Positions 48,329 to 60,522 of a stretch of 64,000 nucleotides of DNA are shown in pieces. Every line of letters starts with the position of its first letter. The first letter of the stretch is position 1. This DNA is from Psilocybe azurescens (Eukaryota > Basidiomycota > Agaricomycetes > Agaricales > Agrocybaceae), in assembly GCA_023853785.1 (NCBI GenBank), contig JAJIRX010000584.1, forward strand, positions 1 to 64,000. The letters are read 5' to 3'. The translations under genes were made by a program, and so were the position numbers. The notes beneath the pieces are model-generated. The model searched no databases. It had not been told where the DNA came from and saw only the letters and a list, made by a program, of their open reading frames with translations.

Positions 48329-51300
48329 TCATGAATCGGGCAGTTCGAAGTACGTCCTGAACATCGATTCGCTGTGGAGGCCCGTGTCCTGTATGACCCC
48401 GTGCACATGCAAGAACAGCTGAGGATACCTCCGTGTGAAGTACCCCAAGAAACCTTCAGGCATCGGCCCCAAATGACGTTTAACATTATCGGGCAAATCC
48501 TGATAGTGATGTTTCTATTCATCCATGCGCATCAGCATCCTGAAAATACATCGATGCACCAAGCAGGACATAACGCACCTTGTTTCTCAAAGCCCTCAAT
48601 AGGTCCTGAACACTGCGCCCATCATACTTTCTGTACTTTCCAAGATTCTCAATGAATATCTTGTCTAGTCTCGAATGCCAGTCATTCCCAACGACGCCCA
48701 TAGCACCACTCTCTAGCGTAAGTAGATGCTGGTCTTTCGGATCTCTGCACATGATCTCGAATCGATCGGAAGCGTCTTGCAAGAAGTTTAACCGGCGTCC
48801 AGGATCCCAGAAAAACGGGTGCAGCAAACAAATCGTTGTATCAGGTCTTCAGCAGTCAAAACCGTCAGAACACACGAACAGTAAATAACCAGAAAGCAAC
48901 ACACCTTTGTCTTGCCTCAAAGCTCAACATAGCCTCAATCAAGTTCTTCGCCTCGGTACCTTCCTCTCCATACCTCTCCAACCCACTAAGATCCTTCTCA
49001 TCCCTCATAATATTAACCTCCCTCTCAAACCGGTCTCCATACGGATGGCCGCCATTCGTAAGCGTATAATAAAACAAACACCCAAGCGCAAAAATATCCA
49101 CACTCTTCGTCAACCTCGTCGGATTGCTCGACGGCAGGCCCCCACTCGACGACGACCCATTAACAGTTGCAACCGAGCCCCTCGACGACAACGACGCATC
49201 GTCTCCCGCGCTGAACTCGTCCAGCTTGACCTCTCCTCTCAAGATCTCCGGCGCCCGCCATCCAACCGTCCCAGCCCCCATCGCACCATGGGCGGTCGGC
49301 AAAAAGCTCGTCTGGTCGGTATCCAGCTTCTTGCAAAGCCCAAAGTCCGAAATAAGCATCCGATACCCACTGCCTTTACCCGAACCACCGCCTCGTCCTC
49401 CAAACCCGCCCGATTTCGCAGACGACACCAGGATATTCTGTGGCTTGATATCCCTATGCACGAGCTTCAGCGCATGTAGATGCCGTAGCCCACTCGTAAT
49501 CTGCTTCAAAGCCTTTTTCGGGTCGAAGTTGATAGCGATATCCCGCCACTGGTCTCTATCCGGACACTCGATGATATCCGCCAGAGACGCTGGACACAGT
49601 TCAAGGGCGATGTATAGGAAGTTGCCTTGCGATTCTTGGTAGTAATATCGAATAACATTGGGGTGGTCATCAGACTCTTGCAGAATGGAAACCTCGCGTG
49701 CAGCAAGAGTAACGAAATCCTGCAAAAGTCGCTTGACAGCAACAGCTCGTCCCTGTAGCGAGCCTTGATATACAACGGTGCCATGCGATCCAAAGCCTAT
49801 CACAAAATTTTCAGAAAACTGGAGGGATTAAAGCACAATGGAATGAAAAGCGTACCAAGAATTGTATCGGAAACTATCAACGAAGGTGGTTGTACAACAG
49901 GAGGCTTAGGCGAAGAGGACGTCAATATGATCGACGATGGTTTCTTTTCTTCCTCCTCTTTTGTTCTTTTGCAGCGTCTACCCAGTCACCACTACCAGGA
50001 GCAGGCGCCGCACCCGGTTTCTTCTTCTTGCCCCTCTTTCCCCTGGGTCGTTTCCGCCGTCCAGGTGTCGCAGACACACCTTCGGCTTCGCCCTCACTGT
50101 CGTCTCCCTCATCTCCTCCTAGAACTGCGCCTGGATTGGGAGTTGGGGTATCAAACATAGGCGTAGACGTCTCGAACGAAGGTGTGAGAGGAGTAATCGG
50201 GGGAAGGACCAGTGTGGGCGTCTCTTTCTTTGTGCCCACACTTCCGTTGGCAGATAACGAGGATTCGTCTACAATCGTGGTCGGAGGTTGTGGAACATCC
50301 GGTTCCGCAATAGTCATGTCCACATTCTGCACTGAACTAGATACAGCTTCAGGCGCGACGCCTTTCTGCGCCTCGTCCTCTCGAATTGTGCTCGCAATGT
50401 CACCCACTTCTTCCTGTTTCGTTGCACCCGAGGAAGCGTCCACAACGGACCCACTCTGCCTGCCGAAGCCAACCTTCATCTTCACCTTTGCCCACATAAC
50501 CCAAACCGTCAACAACCCAAACAGCGCCGACACGATAACAGCCTCCCATACACCTCCCAGCCCCTGCCTCCCAAATTCACCATCCGACCCTATCATCCCA
50601 ACAAGATACCTAGATGGCGCAGCACCCGGCGGACCATCAATCTCAATGAACTTCCTTTCCCGGGGCGCACCACTACCATTCTCCACAACCACATTTCCCA
50701 GCGGACTGATTTCAACCACCGGGCGGTGCTGATCAGCACCGGCACCCCCATAGGCTGCTGCTCAGCGGGCGCCTGCGTCTTTGGTCCATCAATAAGCCTC
50801 TTCATCCGGTCCTCAACCCCATCTCCCAGCTCCATCGTCCGCACACCGATAAGGCACCGAAGATCGTACGCATTCTCCACGCAATAATCCCGGTCCACCT
50901 CAGACTCTGCTCCAACATGCACTTCGTCCGCCGGGTTTGCGTTGGGAGGATCTATGGCTTTGTACCTGGTCCTCCCGTGAGAACCCCCTTGCATCCCGTG
51001 TTCTCCAGCGGATAAGCCTGGCCTATCACCCCCTGCAAATACAACAAGAGGATAGCGTTCCGCGCTCATGACGAAAAGGCTCCCGGTTTCTTCGACCATG
51101 CCAACATATGCCGAAGCTAATTTGCCTAGAAGTGGATCGGCGAGACCAGGGCCAGAGGATAGTTTTGGGAATAGATCCTGCAACCGTGGACGCGGTTGAA
51201 GCAGCACCAGTGGGTGTGAAGAATGGCCATGGTGATGAGAAGGCGTAGAAACGGGTTGGAGAATATCGAATATGGCGACTCTGTAAAACTAGAATCAGAA

Positions 51301-52377
51301 AAATGTTCCTGAGCAGAGGAAGAGAATTACATACATAGGCGTATTGAAAGGATGACCCCATAGGGCTTTTCCAGATTCAGGGTCATCCTTCTTGGCCTTT
51401 CTGCCCTTGTCGGGACCGCTTTTTGCGTGGAAAGCGATGACTTCCCCGTTGGTAAGGGATTGTATGTACATGTCGTCGTTGGTTTTGCGGTAAATGGCTT
51501 GCAGATGGTTGTCTTTATTATTTGGACCGTAAGTTGAGAAGGAAAGCTCTTGGGTGGGTACAGGTGGCATTCCAGGCTGGGGTTTGCGATGTATGGTTAT
51601 GATATAATCTTGACAATAAAAGCAAGAATGAATTTCCAAGTCCAGGGTTGAAGTAAGAAAGAAAAACATACCAGTTCGACCAATGTATACCTCTGTTGGA
51701 GCAGAGATGGGCGGCTTACTCCCTTCTAGCTCGTCCAAGTCGATTGAAGTGTCTTCATACTCATCTGGGACAAACGGACACTCGGCATTGAGAGTCGCCT
51801 TGATCTTTCCCGTTTCCAGCTCGATCAACAAGAGGGATGTCTCCTTCCTACCCACAAACACCCGTGTATCGTTTCGATCAGCTGATGTAAATGGCGAGAG
51901 ATCAACAAGCTCTGCCATTGTGAGCGGGAATCGTTGGAGCGGCGAATCGGGTGTAGGCAGGACGTAGATGAAACCTGACTGCGGTTCAATGATATAGGTC
52001 TCCTGCAGGGGTTCATCGGATGTTTCTAGGTCAGGTTTCGGATGCGTAGTGCGAACGAGTGGCGATAGGGAAGAGGGCGCGGAGACGCTGGTGGTGGTAG
52101 CGAAGGAAGACATGGACCAAAGTATGTGGCCTGTGGATCGCTTGAGCGCATGAAACTTGCCATCAACTGAAGCAACGAGAACGATATCTAGAAGATCGTA
52201 GTCCTTGGAAAGGTCGGGTGTGGCCTCCTCGATGGAGGGTAAGCCATATCGCTGACTAGTGTAGTCATTGTTCGGCGCGGCTCGATGTGCGAGTGCCTGG
52301 GAATCGGCAGATCTTGTTGAGAGGGCTTGGGACCATGCAAAGAGAGCAGTAAATGCACAGAGCAAAAGCAGGGCCAT
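48329..52377 (-). CDS. IRE1: IRE1 unfolded-protein-response kinase/endoribonuclease
   Basis: This is an endoplasmic reticulum transmembrane sensor whose cytosolic RNase splices the UPR transcription-factor mRNA. The ATG at 52377 begins a signal peptide (MALLLLCAFTALFAWSQALS). The luminal beta-rich domain includes VLVASVDGKFHALKRSTGHI and YIIEPQSGFIYVLP. A transmembrane helix (VWEAVIVSALFGLLTVWVMW, about 50490-50545) and a basic, acidic and Ser-rich linker follow. The kinase has LGFGSHGTVVYQG, AVKRLL, HRDIKPQN, SDFGLCKKL and VDIFALGCLFYY. The KEN RNase domain has LLHPFFWDPGRRLNFLQDAS and DLPDNVKRHLGPMPEGFLGY, ending YFELPDS at 48329. Introns are 51609-51671, one before the kinase (about 49800-49858), one between kinase and KEN, and one of 60-70 nt inside KEN. 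Apparent one-base losses lie at GGG 50721-50723 and TTTT 49959-49962, where conserved-type sequence resumes in the next frame. The identification is secure. Confidence 0.95.
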
Positions 52378-52789
52378 GAGCGGTCATCCGCAGCGTAGCC
52401 AGCTCTAATCTGTGTATAGGCCTTTAGTAAGAGTTGGGAGAGTCGTGTATCTTGTCGTGGCAGTCAAGAACCAGGCTCTCTTTCGCTGTGGCTGTGACAT
52501 CTGCCTAGAATAGCAAATTGCTTCCGTCAAATATCTGACATGCGACATATCTATTTTACTCTTACACTACTCATAACGAAAAATAACTGCAGTCATACAA
52601 AGGGTCCTAACATTGTGCTTGCAGATGTAATGGTGCAAGAGAATTGCAAGACTGACCACACTACGAAGGCTCTATTTAGTACATAGCGCTGGGTGTACTA
52701 CATCAAACAGCGACTCTGTCAGTATCGGATCAGTGAATGACTTTACGTTGTCGTCGTGTCGTGCGCTCGGTGTCGGTGATGGCTGGCCT
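52378..52789. other. IRE1 promoter region
   Basis: About 410 bp upstream of the IRE1 ATG, before the decayed IRE1-like copy. No site could be assigned confidently, and no frame of note is present. Confidence 0.4.
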
Positions 52790-53343
52790 GAGGAGCGCCT
52801 TTGTACCATATGTCAAGAATTTGACGGGTTGCAGGTCTGGATTTTCGTGTAAAGAGAATTTTATATACTCGTACATACCTCCGCACTTCTCTTGGAGCAG
52901 AATTTCCTTCCTTCGACTCGACATATCTTCATCAAGGTCGAATGGAGATTCCGTATTCAGATTCGCCTTGACAAAGTCTTTCTACGTATACCTGATGACC
53001 TGTTCAATCGGCGAGGGTAGGAAAGGAATGATGCCCGACTAAGGACCCAGGAGATCAACGGTATAGGTTTGCCGCTGAAGCCCATCGGCTGTTTCTACAT
53101 CCTGATTCCGCATCACCCGAGACTTTGGTAGTCGTATAGAGGGAGGACATCTACCAAATTACGTTCCTTGAAGACCAGAGCACATAGAACTTGCCGTCTA
53201 CAGAAGCTATGATCGAGGAGGTTAAAAGTTTTCGGGAAGGTTCCGGAGTGTAGGCCTGCAAAAGCCTGTCATGCACTGGTCTGTGCTTGGGACCAGACCA
53301 GAAGAGTACTGGTGGTAGATATATGTAAGCCTAGACGATCCAT
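52790..53343 (-). pseudogene. Decayed copy of IRE1 luminal region
   Basis: Read on the minus strand in shifting frames, this segment parallels the first part of IRE1 in order. LLVWSQAQTSA (about 53275-53305) corresponds to LFAWSQALSTRSA. IIASVDGKFYVL followed by VIW (about 53155-53210) corresponds to VLVASVDGKFHAL ... ILW. MSSLYTTTKVSG corresponds to MSSFATTTSVSA, and DVETADGLQRQTY then SGIIPFLPSP corresponds to DLETSDEPLQETY then SGFIYVLPTP. KANLNTESPFDLDED (about 52935-52980) corresponds to KATLNAECPFVPDEYED. TGA and TAG stops and frame changes rule out a product. Transmembrane, kinase and RNase parts are absent. It lies directly upstream of IRE1 in the same orientation, so a partial tandem duplication followed by decay is the simplest explanation. 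Confidence 0.75.
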
Positions 53344-53738
53344 CATGAAAGATCCTTCAGCCTTGTGTGGTTACTAGCAAGTTACTAGCTTTAATTTCTC
53401 ACAAGTGGTGTTGGCTTAGTGCAGAGTTGTGTCATGCCGAGCAAGAGGCGCTCAGAAGGTGTGTCAGCTGTTTAGATAACATGTCGAGGAACAACGATGT
53501 CATGCCAATGAGAGTTAGTTCGAGATATATCATATGAATAAAACAGCCTATTGTCATACTAAGTAGAAATCTCAATTCATATTGCATAGAAACCGACTAT
53601 AATACATCATGTCATACTAGAACTGCAAAAGCGAGAAACGAAAAACCAGACAGCAAGCTCAAAGCAAAAAAAAAAATGGAAAAAGAAATATGAAAAGAAA
53701 TGTTCCATAGTCCCATAAGTAGTCCCATAGTCCTAATC
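53344..53738. other. Intergenic, no gene seen
   Basis: Nearly 400 bp between the decayed IRE1 copy and the stop of the serine-rich membrane protein. It may contain a decayed promoter copy and the 3' end of the upstream gene. Nothing specific is recognised. Confidence 0.4.
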
Positions 53739-56700
53739 CTATACCAGCTTTTTGGTATTGACCGCAATCAAATACGCCGAAGCCGTACAAAGGCCCGCAG
53801 CAAGCAGCAGCAGCCCATAACAAAACGCATATCTGCACCTCTGGATCCACGGATCAAACATCCTCCTCCCGCTCTCCGGGCGTCCTCGCACCTCCTTGAG
53901 CTGAACCCCATAAAGCAGATCCAGCACCCTGTTCGGCTTCGCGAGGGCCGACACGACATGTTGCTTGATTCGCGATAGACTCGACGACGAAGACACAGTG
54001 GCGGCAACAGCAGTAGCTGACTGACTCGTCGTGCCACACGAATCCTGCGACCCAGGCAGCCGAGAGATGAACGGATACCCAAACGATATGCCTCTCAGCG
54101 AACGCTTGGGATCATTCAATCTCATCCTCCCATCATCCGTGCTCTGTTTCTCAGCCACCCATCGTGGAAGTGACGGGAAGATCTTCCCTGCACGCGCTTT
54201 CGACTGCGAACTGCTACTTCGCCTCTTCCCTTTCCTCCTCTGAGCCTGATCACTCTGCCCACTTTCCTGACTACCTCTCTTCGCCTTCTTTCCGTCCGTC
54301 TCTGTTGCATCAGCAGCCCTTCTCCACGGAAAACACCGACACCCAAATACCCTTCCCAGACCCTGCTTGAACCCCTCAACGCTCCATCTCGAACTCCAGA
54401 AATACCACTCCCACATTGTATATTTCGGCGGAAGCTCGCCCGCATTCGTGAAGTGCCACCCGCCTACGAGCCACAACACCGGACAAATAAACCCCAGCCA
54501 AAACGCCCAAAAAGCAGGCGTGAAAGTGGCCGACGACGACGACGAAAAGAACGAAGTCGAGAACATGCGCGTGGGCCAGCGCGAGCTGTGCCCTTTCGCG
54601 CGGAATGTCGTCGGGGAGGACGACATCGTCCCAAAGCCCAGCGCCGCGTCTCGGTCCCATCGTCTGTGTATGAACGAGTCTCCAGTTGCTGATCTTGGCG
54701 CTGAGGCAATTCCTCCAATTCCAGGGTCCAACGTCGTCGCTGGAAGGGATCTTGAAGAGACAGAATTAGAAGCTGACGCGCTTGGTATCTGAGAATGAAG
54801 CGATCCTGTTCCCGACTGAAGACCCGCTTGACTATGCTTCCCTAGAGTCGCAAGTTCGACTCCAAGATCGGGATCGATGGGACCCTTGCCTCCTATATCT
54901 GCATCCTCATTCGTCCCAGCAGTCACGAAACTTTCGGCATGCAACGATTCTCGGTCATACTCCTCCGTGTCTTCTTCTTCCTCATCGCCTTCCTCGTCGT
55001 CATATTCTTCTTCCTCCTCTAGGTCTTCTTCTTCTTCCTCTTCGTCGTAATGACCGTCCACACTTCCATCAATAACTGGCATCCTCTCCACATCTCCTAG
55101 ACTTCGACGATGCGGCGCATTGCTCCCCGACTTCGCTGCTCTCTCCATCCTAACCTCCCTACTAACCCTCGGGCCAACCGAACCAAGAAGTGAAAACCGT
55201 AAATCCAGCGGAGGAATACTAGCCAAAGACGGGATCTTAGGAAGTCGTGTCGTCGAATATGGCGAACCCGAAACGCCCTCATGAGTAGGGTACCCATGCA
55301 AACTGTTCGTCGTCACAGCCACCGGTGGTGGCGAAATAGCAGGCGACCCACCGATACCACTAGCGGTTAGCGGTGAGGTCGGGGTGGGCATCTGCGCAGT
55401 AGGCGTCAGCAATGTCGACGTCGGGGTGTAAAAGGGTCCTGTGGTTGAAGACGTCGTGCCAGCTGAAATTGGAGTCTGCACGACTTCTCGTCCATGTGGG
55501 TACGAGTTGGTATTTGCGATTCCATTGGGAGCTGTGGCCGACCGTGGCGTCGACCCAGTGGATAGTTGCGCGGCAGCCCGTGTCGGCGCTGGAGTTTGCC
55601 CTTGAAATTGTGCAGCCGTCGGTGTTTGCACTTGAGTCTGCATCTGAGGTGCTTGACACTGCGGTTGCGAATCAGACTTGGATGATGTCTGTGAAACTGT
55701 GCGATTCAAATGGCGGGTGAGAAATGGCGATGGATGGACAGGCGATGGACCTGCGAGCAACCTTGGTTATGAGCTTGGAGTTCGCGAAGTAAACAAAAGA
55801 AAAGACGCTACTCACGCGTAATCTCCGAACCAATACTTCCAATAGGACTAGCGTTCTGCGAACCAGGAGTCTGTGCAGCAACACTTCTCGATGTCGACCC
55901 TGCTCTGCTCAAATTGAGCCCTTTGCCCATTGATCCCACCGACCCAGACCTAGCCCTGATCGCCTCCCATTCTGCCATTTCACTTCCACCCTGTTCTTTC
56001 CTCCCAGCCCCTGCAAGAACAGAGCTAATCGTGCTCTCCGCACCAAGACTAGCCTTGGACACATTCCCATCGCCACCCTTCCCAAACTTCAACGAAATCG
56101 AACGTGATTCTGCATCACCAGTAATCGGCGAAAAATAATCCTGTTCCGCAATGGGCGAAAGCTGCTTCGCGAGTGGGTAATTGTAGGCATGATTGTACAC
56201 GTCCGTGTCAACGCTGGCCGGCAGCGCATAGTGACTGACATCTTGATTCTGCATATGGCCATCGCCATTGTTGTGGGCCACGTTCTGGCTATGAAAAGCT
56301 TCCATCTGAAGCGGATTTTGTGAAGCAAAGTGGGGAGGGAATACAGACGATTGGCTTGAGGCGTTCCAGCGCCTACTAGCGAAGGCGTGCTCTGAGCCCC
56401 GCTACTATGGAGCTGGAGCTTGAGGTTCCATCGTGATTTGGTCATAGATGCATTTCCCGTTATCGTTCGTGGCGAAGCTTCCAAAGGGTCCAAGTCGAAG
56501 GGCGAAGTATAAAATTCGTGTTCGCTTTCATTGTCGTAATCGCTCCTGTCAACATTGGAAGGAACCTGATTTGTTTTCGTAGGGGCAATACCACCGCTTC
56601 CACCCGGTGTTAGGTATGGTTGCGCATAAACCGATGGACTAGGGTGCGAAGTATACTTGTACACAGGTCTCGAAGGAGGCGGCTGGGTATCCAAATAAAT

Positions 56701-57252
56701 TCCTACTTAACGATGCAACAATAAAACACCACGCACATTGGCACCTCCATTGTCATCTTTCTTGCTTTCATCGTTAGGGGGATTCTGAACAGTGCTGTTC
56801 AGACGGACGACTTGAGGAGGCTCAAACGGCACCGAAGCTTGTGGATTAGATTTATCCTGCTCGTACCACGCTCCTTGTCCTGTGCCAGAATACTGCGAAC
56901 CAGCACGAAGTGGTCGACTGTTTCCATACACATGCACCGGTTCTCCGTACGCCAACCCCGAAGGTGGCGCTGGAAACTCAGAGTCGAAGGCCGTAAGCGA
57001 ATTCGCAGTTCGGGGGATAGGGTAGCTTATGTTGATTCCATTAGCAGCCGTGGTCGATTGAGCGATAGGGTGGTTGGCCATCCATTCTCTTTTCGCTGCC
57101 GTTGAAGCCGGTGTCTTCTTTGTGGAAGATTCGGTGACTGGCCATGGAAGACTGAGGCTCCTTCCAGAGGAAGAGGTATCGTCTTCCTCTTCCTGGGGTT
57201 GTGTGCCAATACCAACCGATGGAAGCCGTAGTTGAGAAAGAAACGAGAACAT
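53739..57252 (-). CDS. Serine-rich protein with two C-terminal membrane spans
   Basis: This is a conserved-looking fungal protein of unknown function, about 1,100 residues. The ATG at 57252 opens MFSFLSQLRLPSVGIGTQPQ. The first two thirds are Ser/Thr/Pro/Gln-rich and disordered, with a long Glu/Asp run (DEEEEEEDLEEEEEYDDEEG, about 54965-55060). Near the end are two hydrophobic segments: PAFWAFWLGFICPVLWLVGG (about 54470-54530) and CYGLLLLAAGLCTASAYLI (about 53770-53825). Between them lie basic KKAKR and RRKGKRRSSSS clusters and LDLLYGVQLKEVRGRPESGR. The two spans and the loop resemble the C-terminus of basidiomycete 'serine-rich proteins' that I know only as uncharacterised. Introns lie near 55765-55815 and 56700. 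A frame change near 56364-56367 is best explained by one missing base. The N-terminus is probably cytosolic. Confidence 0.7.
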
Positions 57253-59281
57253 ATTCGTCGTAACGAAACTTGGTATGATTTGGTTCTAGTTCAGAGATGG
57301 CCCAGGTAGCTGGGCAAAGTGGTGCAAAGACCTGAGAGAGAGCGTAATTGAAGGGAAGAATCAGAAAGAGAGATAGAAGAAACAATAGTCAAGAGAGGAG
57401 AATCGACTACGCGACACAAACGTCCAACTTGTGGACGGCTGCTAGCCTGCGCGTACGCTTATCGTCCGGTAAATGAGCACACACGCGCACAACCGGTTGC
57501 AAAAAGCTGCTTGACAGTAGTGTGTCCCCAGCAGCAGCAGACAGCGAGGGAAAGGAAATGGGCCTCGAATGCACATGCACGCGTTATATAGCTTCCCCTT
57601 CATTCATCGCTTTCGTATCGGAGCTCCTACGCAGCAGCAAGCTATCACTACCCCACCAAGAATAGACATCGTTTCGCCTCGAGGTTGTACTGGAACGGCA
57701 GGTTGTGTCAACATTCATGGTCAGCCAGCCTAACGCAAGGCCGGATATCGGATGTTAGGTATCTTCAGCTGGGGTGAAGGAACCGGGGGTATGTGAATAT
57801 AGATACAAGAAGTCCATATGAATGTGCACTGATCGAAAGAAAACCTAGAGAGTGGGTAGGAACGAGTGACTCGTCAGAGTGTTGTAGTACAGCTATTGCG
57901 CGTTCAAAAAAAAGATAGGCAATTCCAGCCCACCTTTCGAAGATTAAGGTCTGAAGCTAGCTTCATGGGTTAAGCGGTAATACCAACGCATGAGTGCGTA
58001 CCAGTATGCACGAAGTATGCGAGATGGCAGGGGTGAGTAATGCCGTCATCGAATGAGAATGCGTTTGGCACGTTTTACTGAAAGTGGTCAACAAGTGGTC
58101 CGGAGCTTGTAAAATTAGAATACGATACCGTCGAAGGCAAGAAGTTGTACAATGCCAAATTCTCCCAGCAAAGCCGATATCATGATAGTGTATAGATAGA
58201 ATGTGGGGTATGAGCTCCGACAATACCTTCCATAACATATCTGCACCCATATCGGATTCGAAGCAGAATGAAACAGCGAAATTTTACCGCACAGTGACTT
58301 CGACTCTTTAGAACCAATGATTGCATTCCATATACAGACCTACACTGCATACATTCACTATGCAAAGCTTAACTGAAGGGTAGCTGTGCAGAAAGTGTCA
58401 GCTTTCAACTACCGCGGGGTTGATAAGAAAATACCAAAGGCTCACGATCACTTTGTGTTAACATATGTGGGAAGACTGTCCTACAGAACGCGTTTGGAAG
58501 CTCTAATTGGGGGTGGCGTAGCAGGCTCGAAGCACAGGCACACGCCGACGTTCACAGGCAAGTTTGGTAAAGAGAAAAACAGCCGGCTGCCACGCAGATA
58601 GCGAGCCAAACTCATGACAGTCAGGTGATGCTGAATGGAAAGACGCCAAACGCCAGACGACATGGATCAGGATGACTGATGAACTCGACACCGGGCGACA
58701 GCATTTCGCGGTTCTTGTGAATTGTGCCAATGTCCTGCAAGGGGATCATTCAAATGCTGTTTCAAGAGAGGTCAGAAAGGAGCAGGATGGTGAACACCAT
58801 ATACTCACCTTGGATACTCTAGCCTTGCTCCAGGATATTCTATCCCATAGAATCGCCCCTAGTCATGCAGGCGGCGATCTCAAAAAATCTCCAAAGAACT
58901 GATACCACAGTAATATGGTACCAAGGCGAGGGATAGTATGCAAGCAAGATGGATACAAAAAATATGTAAAAGAATGGATTGGATTTTTGGGAGCGTAGGG
59001 GTGATACACTAGGTTATAAGTAAAAACGACACAAACAGCAAGGAGTGGAATAGATAGATAGCTATATAAAAGTTTCCGATGAACCAAGAAAAAAGTGAGC
59101 GTAAATGCGATGATACGATGTGAGGGTATGCGTTGGGGAATAGGGATAGGAAAGTACGGGGAGCGACAACTAACAAGAAAAAGACAAGGCAATAAACAAG
59201 TAAAAAAGAAATACACAACTGAAACGATATCATTTCATGTGGCCAGAGAAAGGGAATGTTCGTAAACGAGGGGTATGGTGG
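57253..59281. other. Long intergenic region
   Basis: Two kilobases lie between the 5' end of the serine-rich membrane gene and the 3' end of the acidic-protein gene. The part near 57253-57620 is a promoter/5'-leader candidate with TC/GA-rich sequence and a cagcagcagcag tract. The part 58900-59281 is probably the 3' untranslated region of the gene at 59282. Only short frames without recognisable features occur, and no RNA gene was recognised. Confidence 0.5.
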
Positions 59282-60034
59282 CTAATCCTTTGTCGTCGCG
59301 TCCGCATCTGCCATAGATGGCGACTCCGTCGTTAATTCGTTATCAGCTGCAACCGGTGCTGCTGTTTCAGCCTTATCGCCTTCAGGGTGTGTAGCTTCTT
59401 CTTCTCCTGATGAAGACTGTACATCTTCATCCTCCTTGGTGGCCTCCTCCGATTCAGGTGCCGACACTGACACCGATGCCTCAGCTGGCACATCAACTCC
59501 ATCTGAGGCTGGTTCGTCAAGTTCGCCCGATTTTTCATCAGGGAGAGGGACGTTCTCAGGTGCCGCTGCTCCCTCATCTGGAAGAACAGCCTCAGCCTCA
59601 GCATCCTTGCCATCCAAATCAACCCCCTTGACACCCCTGCGTAACATCTTTCACTTCCTGGGTGTCCAACTGAGGAACAACAGCAGACGAAGAGCCCTCT
59701 GCGTCGGCCACTGAAGGCGTCGCGCTCTCCCCGCGTGCTTTCTTCTTATTCGCCTGGTCATCATCGCCCTGCACGTCTCGCTCTGTGGAGCTCAAACGAC
59801 GCTTTCTCCCCGTCTGAGGCGCATTCGAGGTCGCTAAAAAAACGAAAAATCGGTCAGTCTGGATTCTGGATCATAAAACGCGCCAAAAGGCGGAAATGAA
59901 ATCAAGGATCGACGAAAGCGCGTCGCGAAAGTCGTCAGGATGTGTATTAAACGATAATACTCACGATCTTCCTCCCAAGGCCTATCAGGACGGGGAATAA
60001 CGCCATAAGAGATACGTCTGATGAGATTGAACAT
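59282..60034 (-). CDS. Small acidic protein of unknown function
   Basis: The ATG at 60034 opens a conserved-looking N-terminus, MFNLIRRISYGVIPRPDRPW, followed by EED and a GT...AG intron (about 59835-59963). The second exon has a basic patch (GRKRRLSS and NKKKARGE, possible nuclear signals). The remainder is Ala/Glu/Asp/Pro-rich and strongly acidic, with repeated ASVSVSAPE/EEATK-type sequence, ending ADADATTKD at 59282. The frame changes at the C4 run 59635-59638: removing one base joins DVTQ to GVKGVDLDGKDAEAEAV. The joined protein is about 220 residues. No catalytic domain is visible. It could be a small nuclear or chaperone-like acidic protein, which is a guess. Confidence 0.6.
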
Positions 60035-60522
60035 TGTGCTATAGAATCTGTGTGGGGATGAAGAGCTGAAGACGCGACGGTGAACGTAAATCGTGATCCG
60101 CTGGTACACGTTGTCCTTGTTTGTTTAACTTCGACCTCTTACAATGCCCCAAAACCGTTATATACCCATTAAGTATGAACATGAACAATCTACAGAAAGC
60201 TAGCAAAAAAAGGGTATCTACAGATTCTCCACATAGGTACAAGTGCACCAGTGGCATATACAATAAAAGTATATAGTATGTGCGTATCCCTCCCATTTTG
60301 GCACCAAACTTGTATCCTCTCATTGGATGGGTCGGACCCCAGCTGCCCTGCCTCATCATTTACCATCAGCAGCGACAGCGAAAGCGAGAATAAGGTGAAA
60401 ATGAACGGAGAGAAAGGCCATTAATATCAAGGCATGATATCCAACATATGTATAATCCAGATTTGCACCGCATCTACCACCGCCACACCAACAATAAAAA
60501 TACCACACACCCTCTAAACGTC
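60035..60522. other. Intergenic, no gene seen
   Basis: About 490 bp between two minus-strand genes, expected to hold the promoter of the acidic-protein gene and the 3' region of the glycosyltransferase gene. Nothing else is recognised. Confidence 0.5.

Noticed and set aside
48500..48590. Frameshift in the IRE1 RNase domain
   Set aside because: A GT...AG intron of 60-70 nt fully explains it and joins RALRNK to KHHYQDLPDN.
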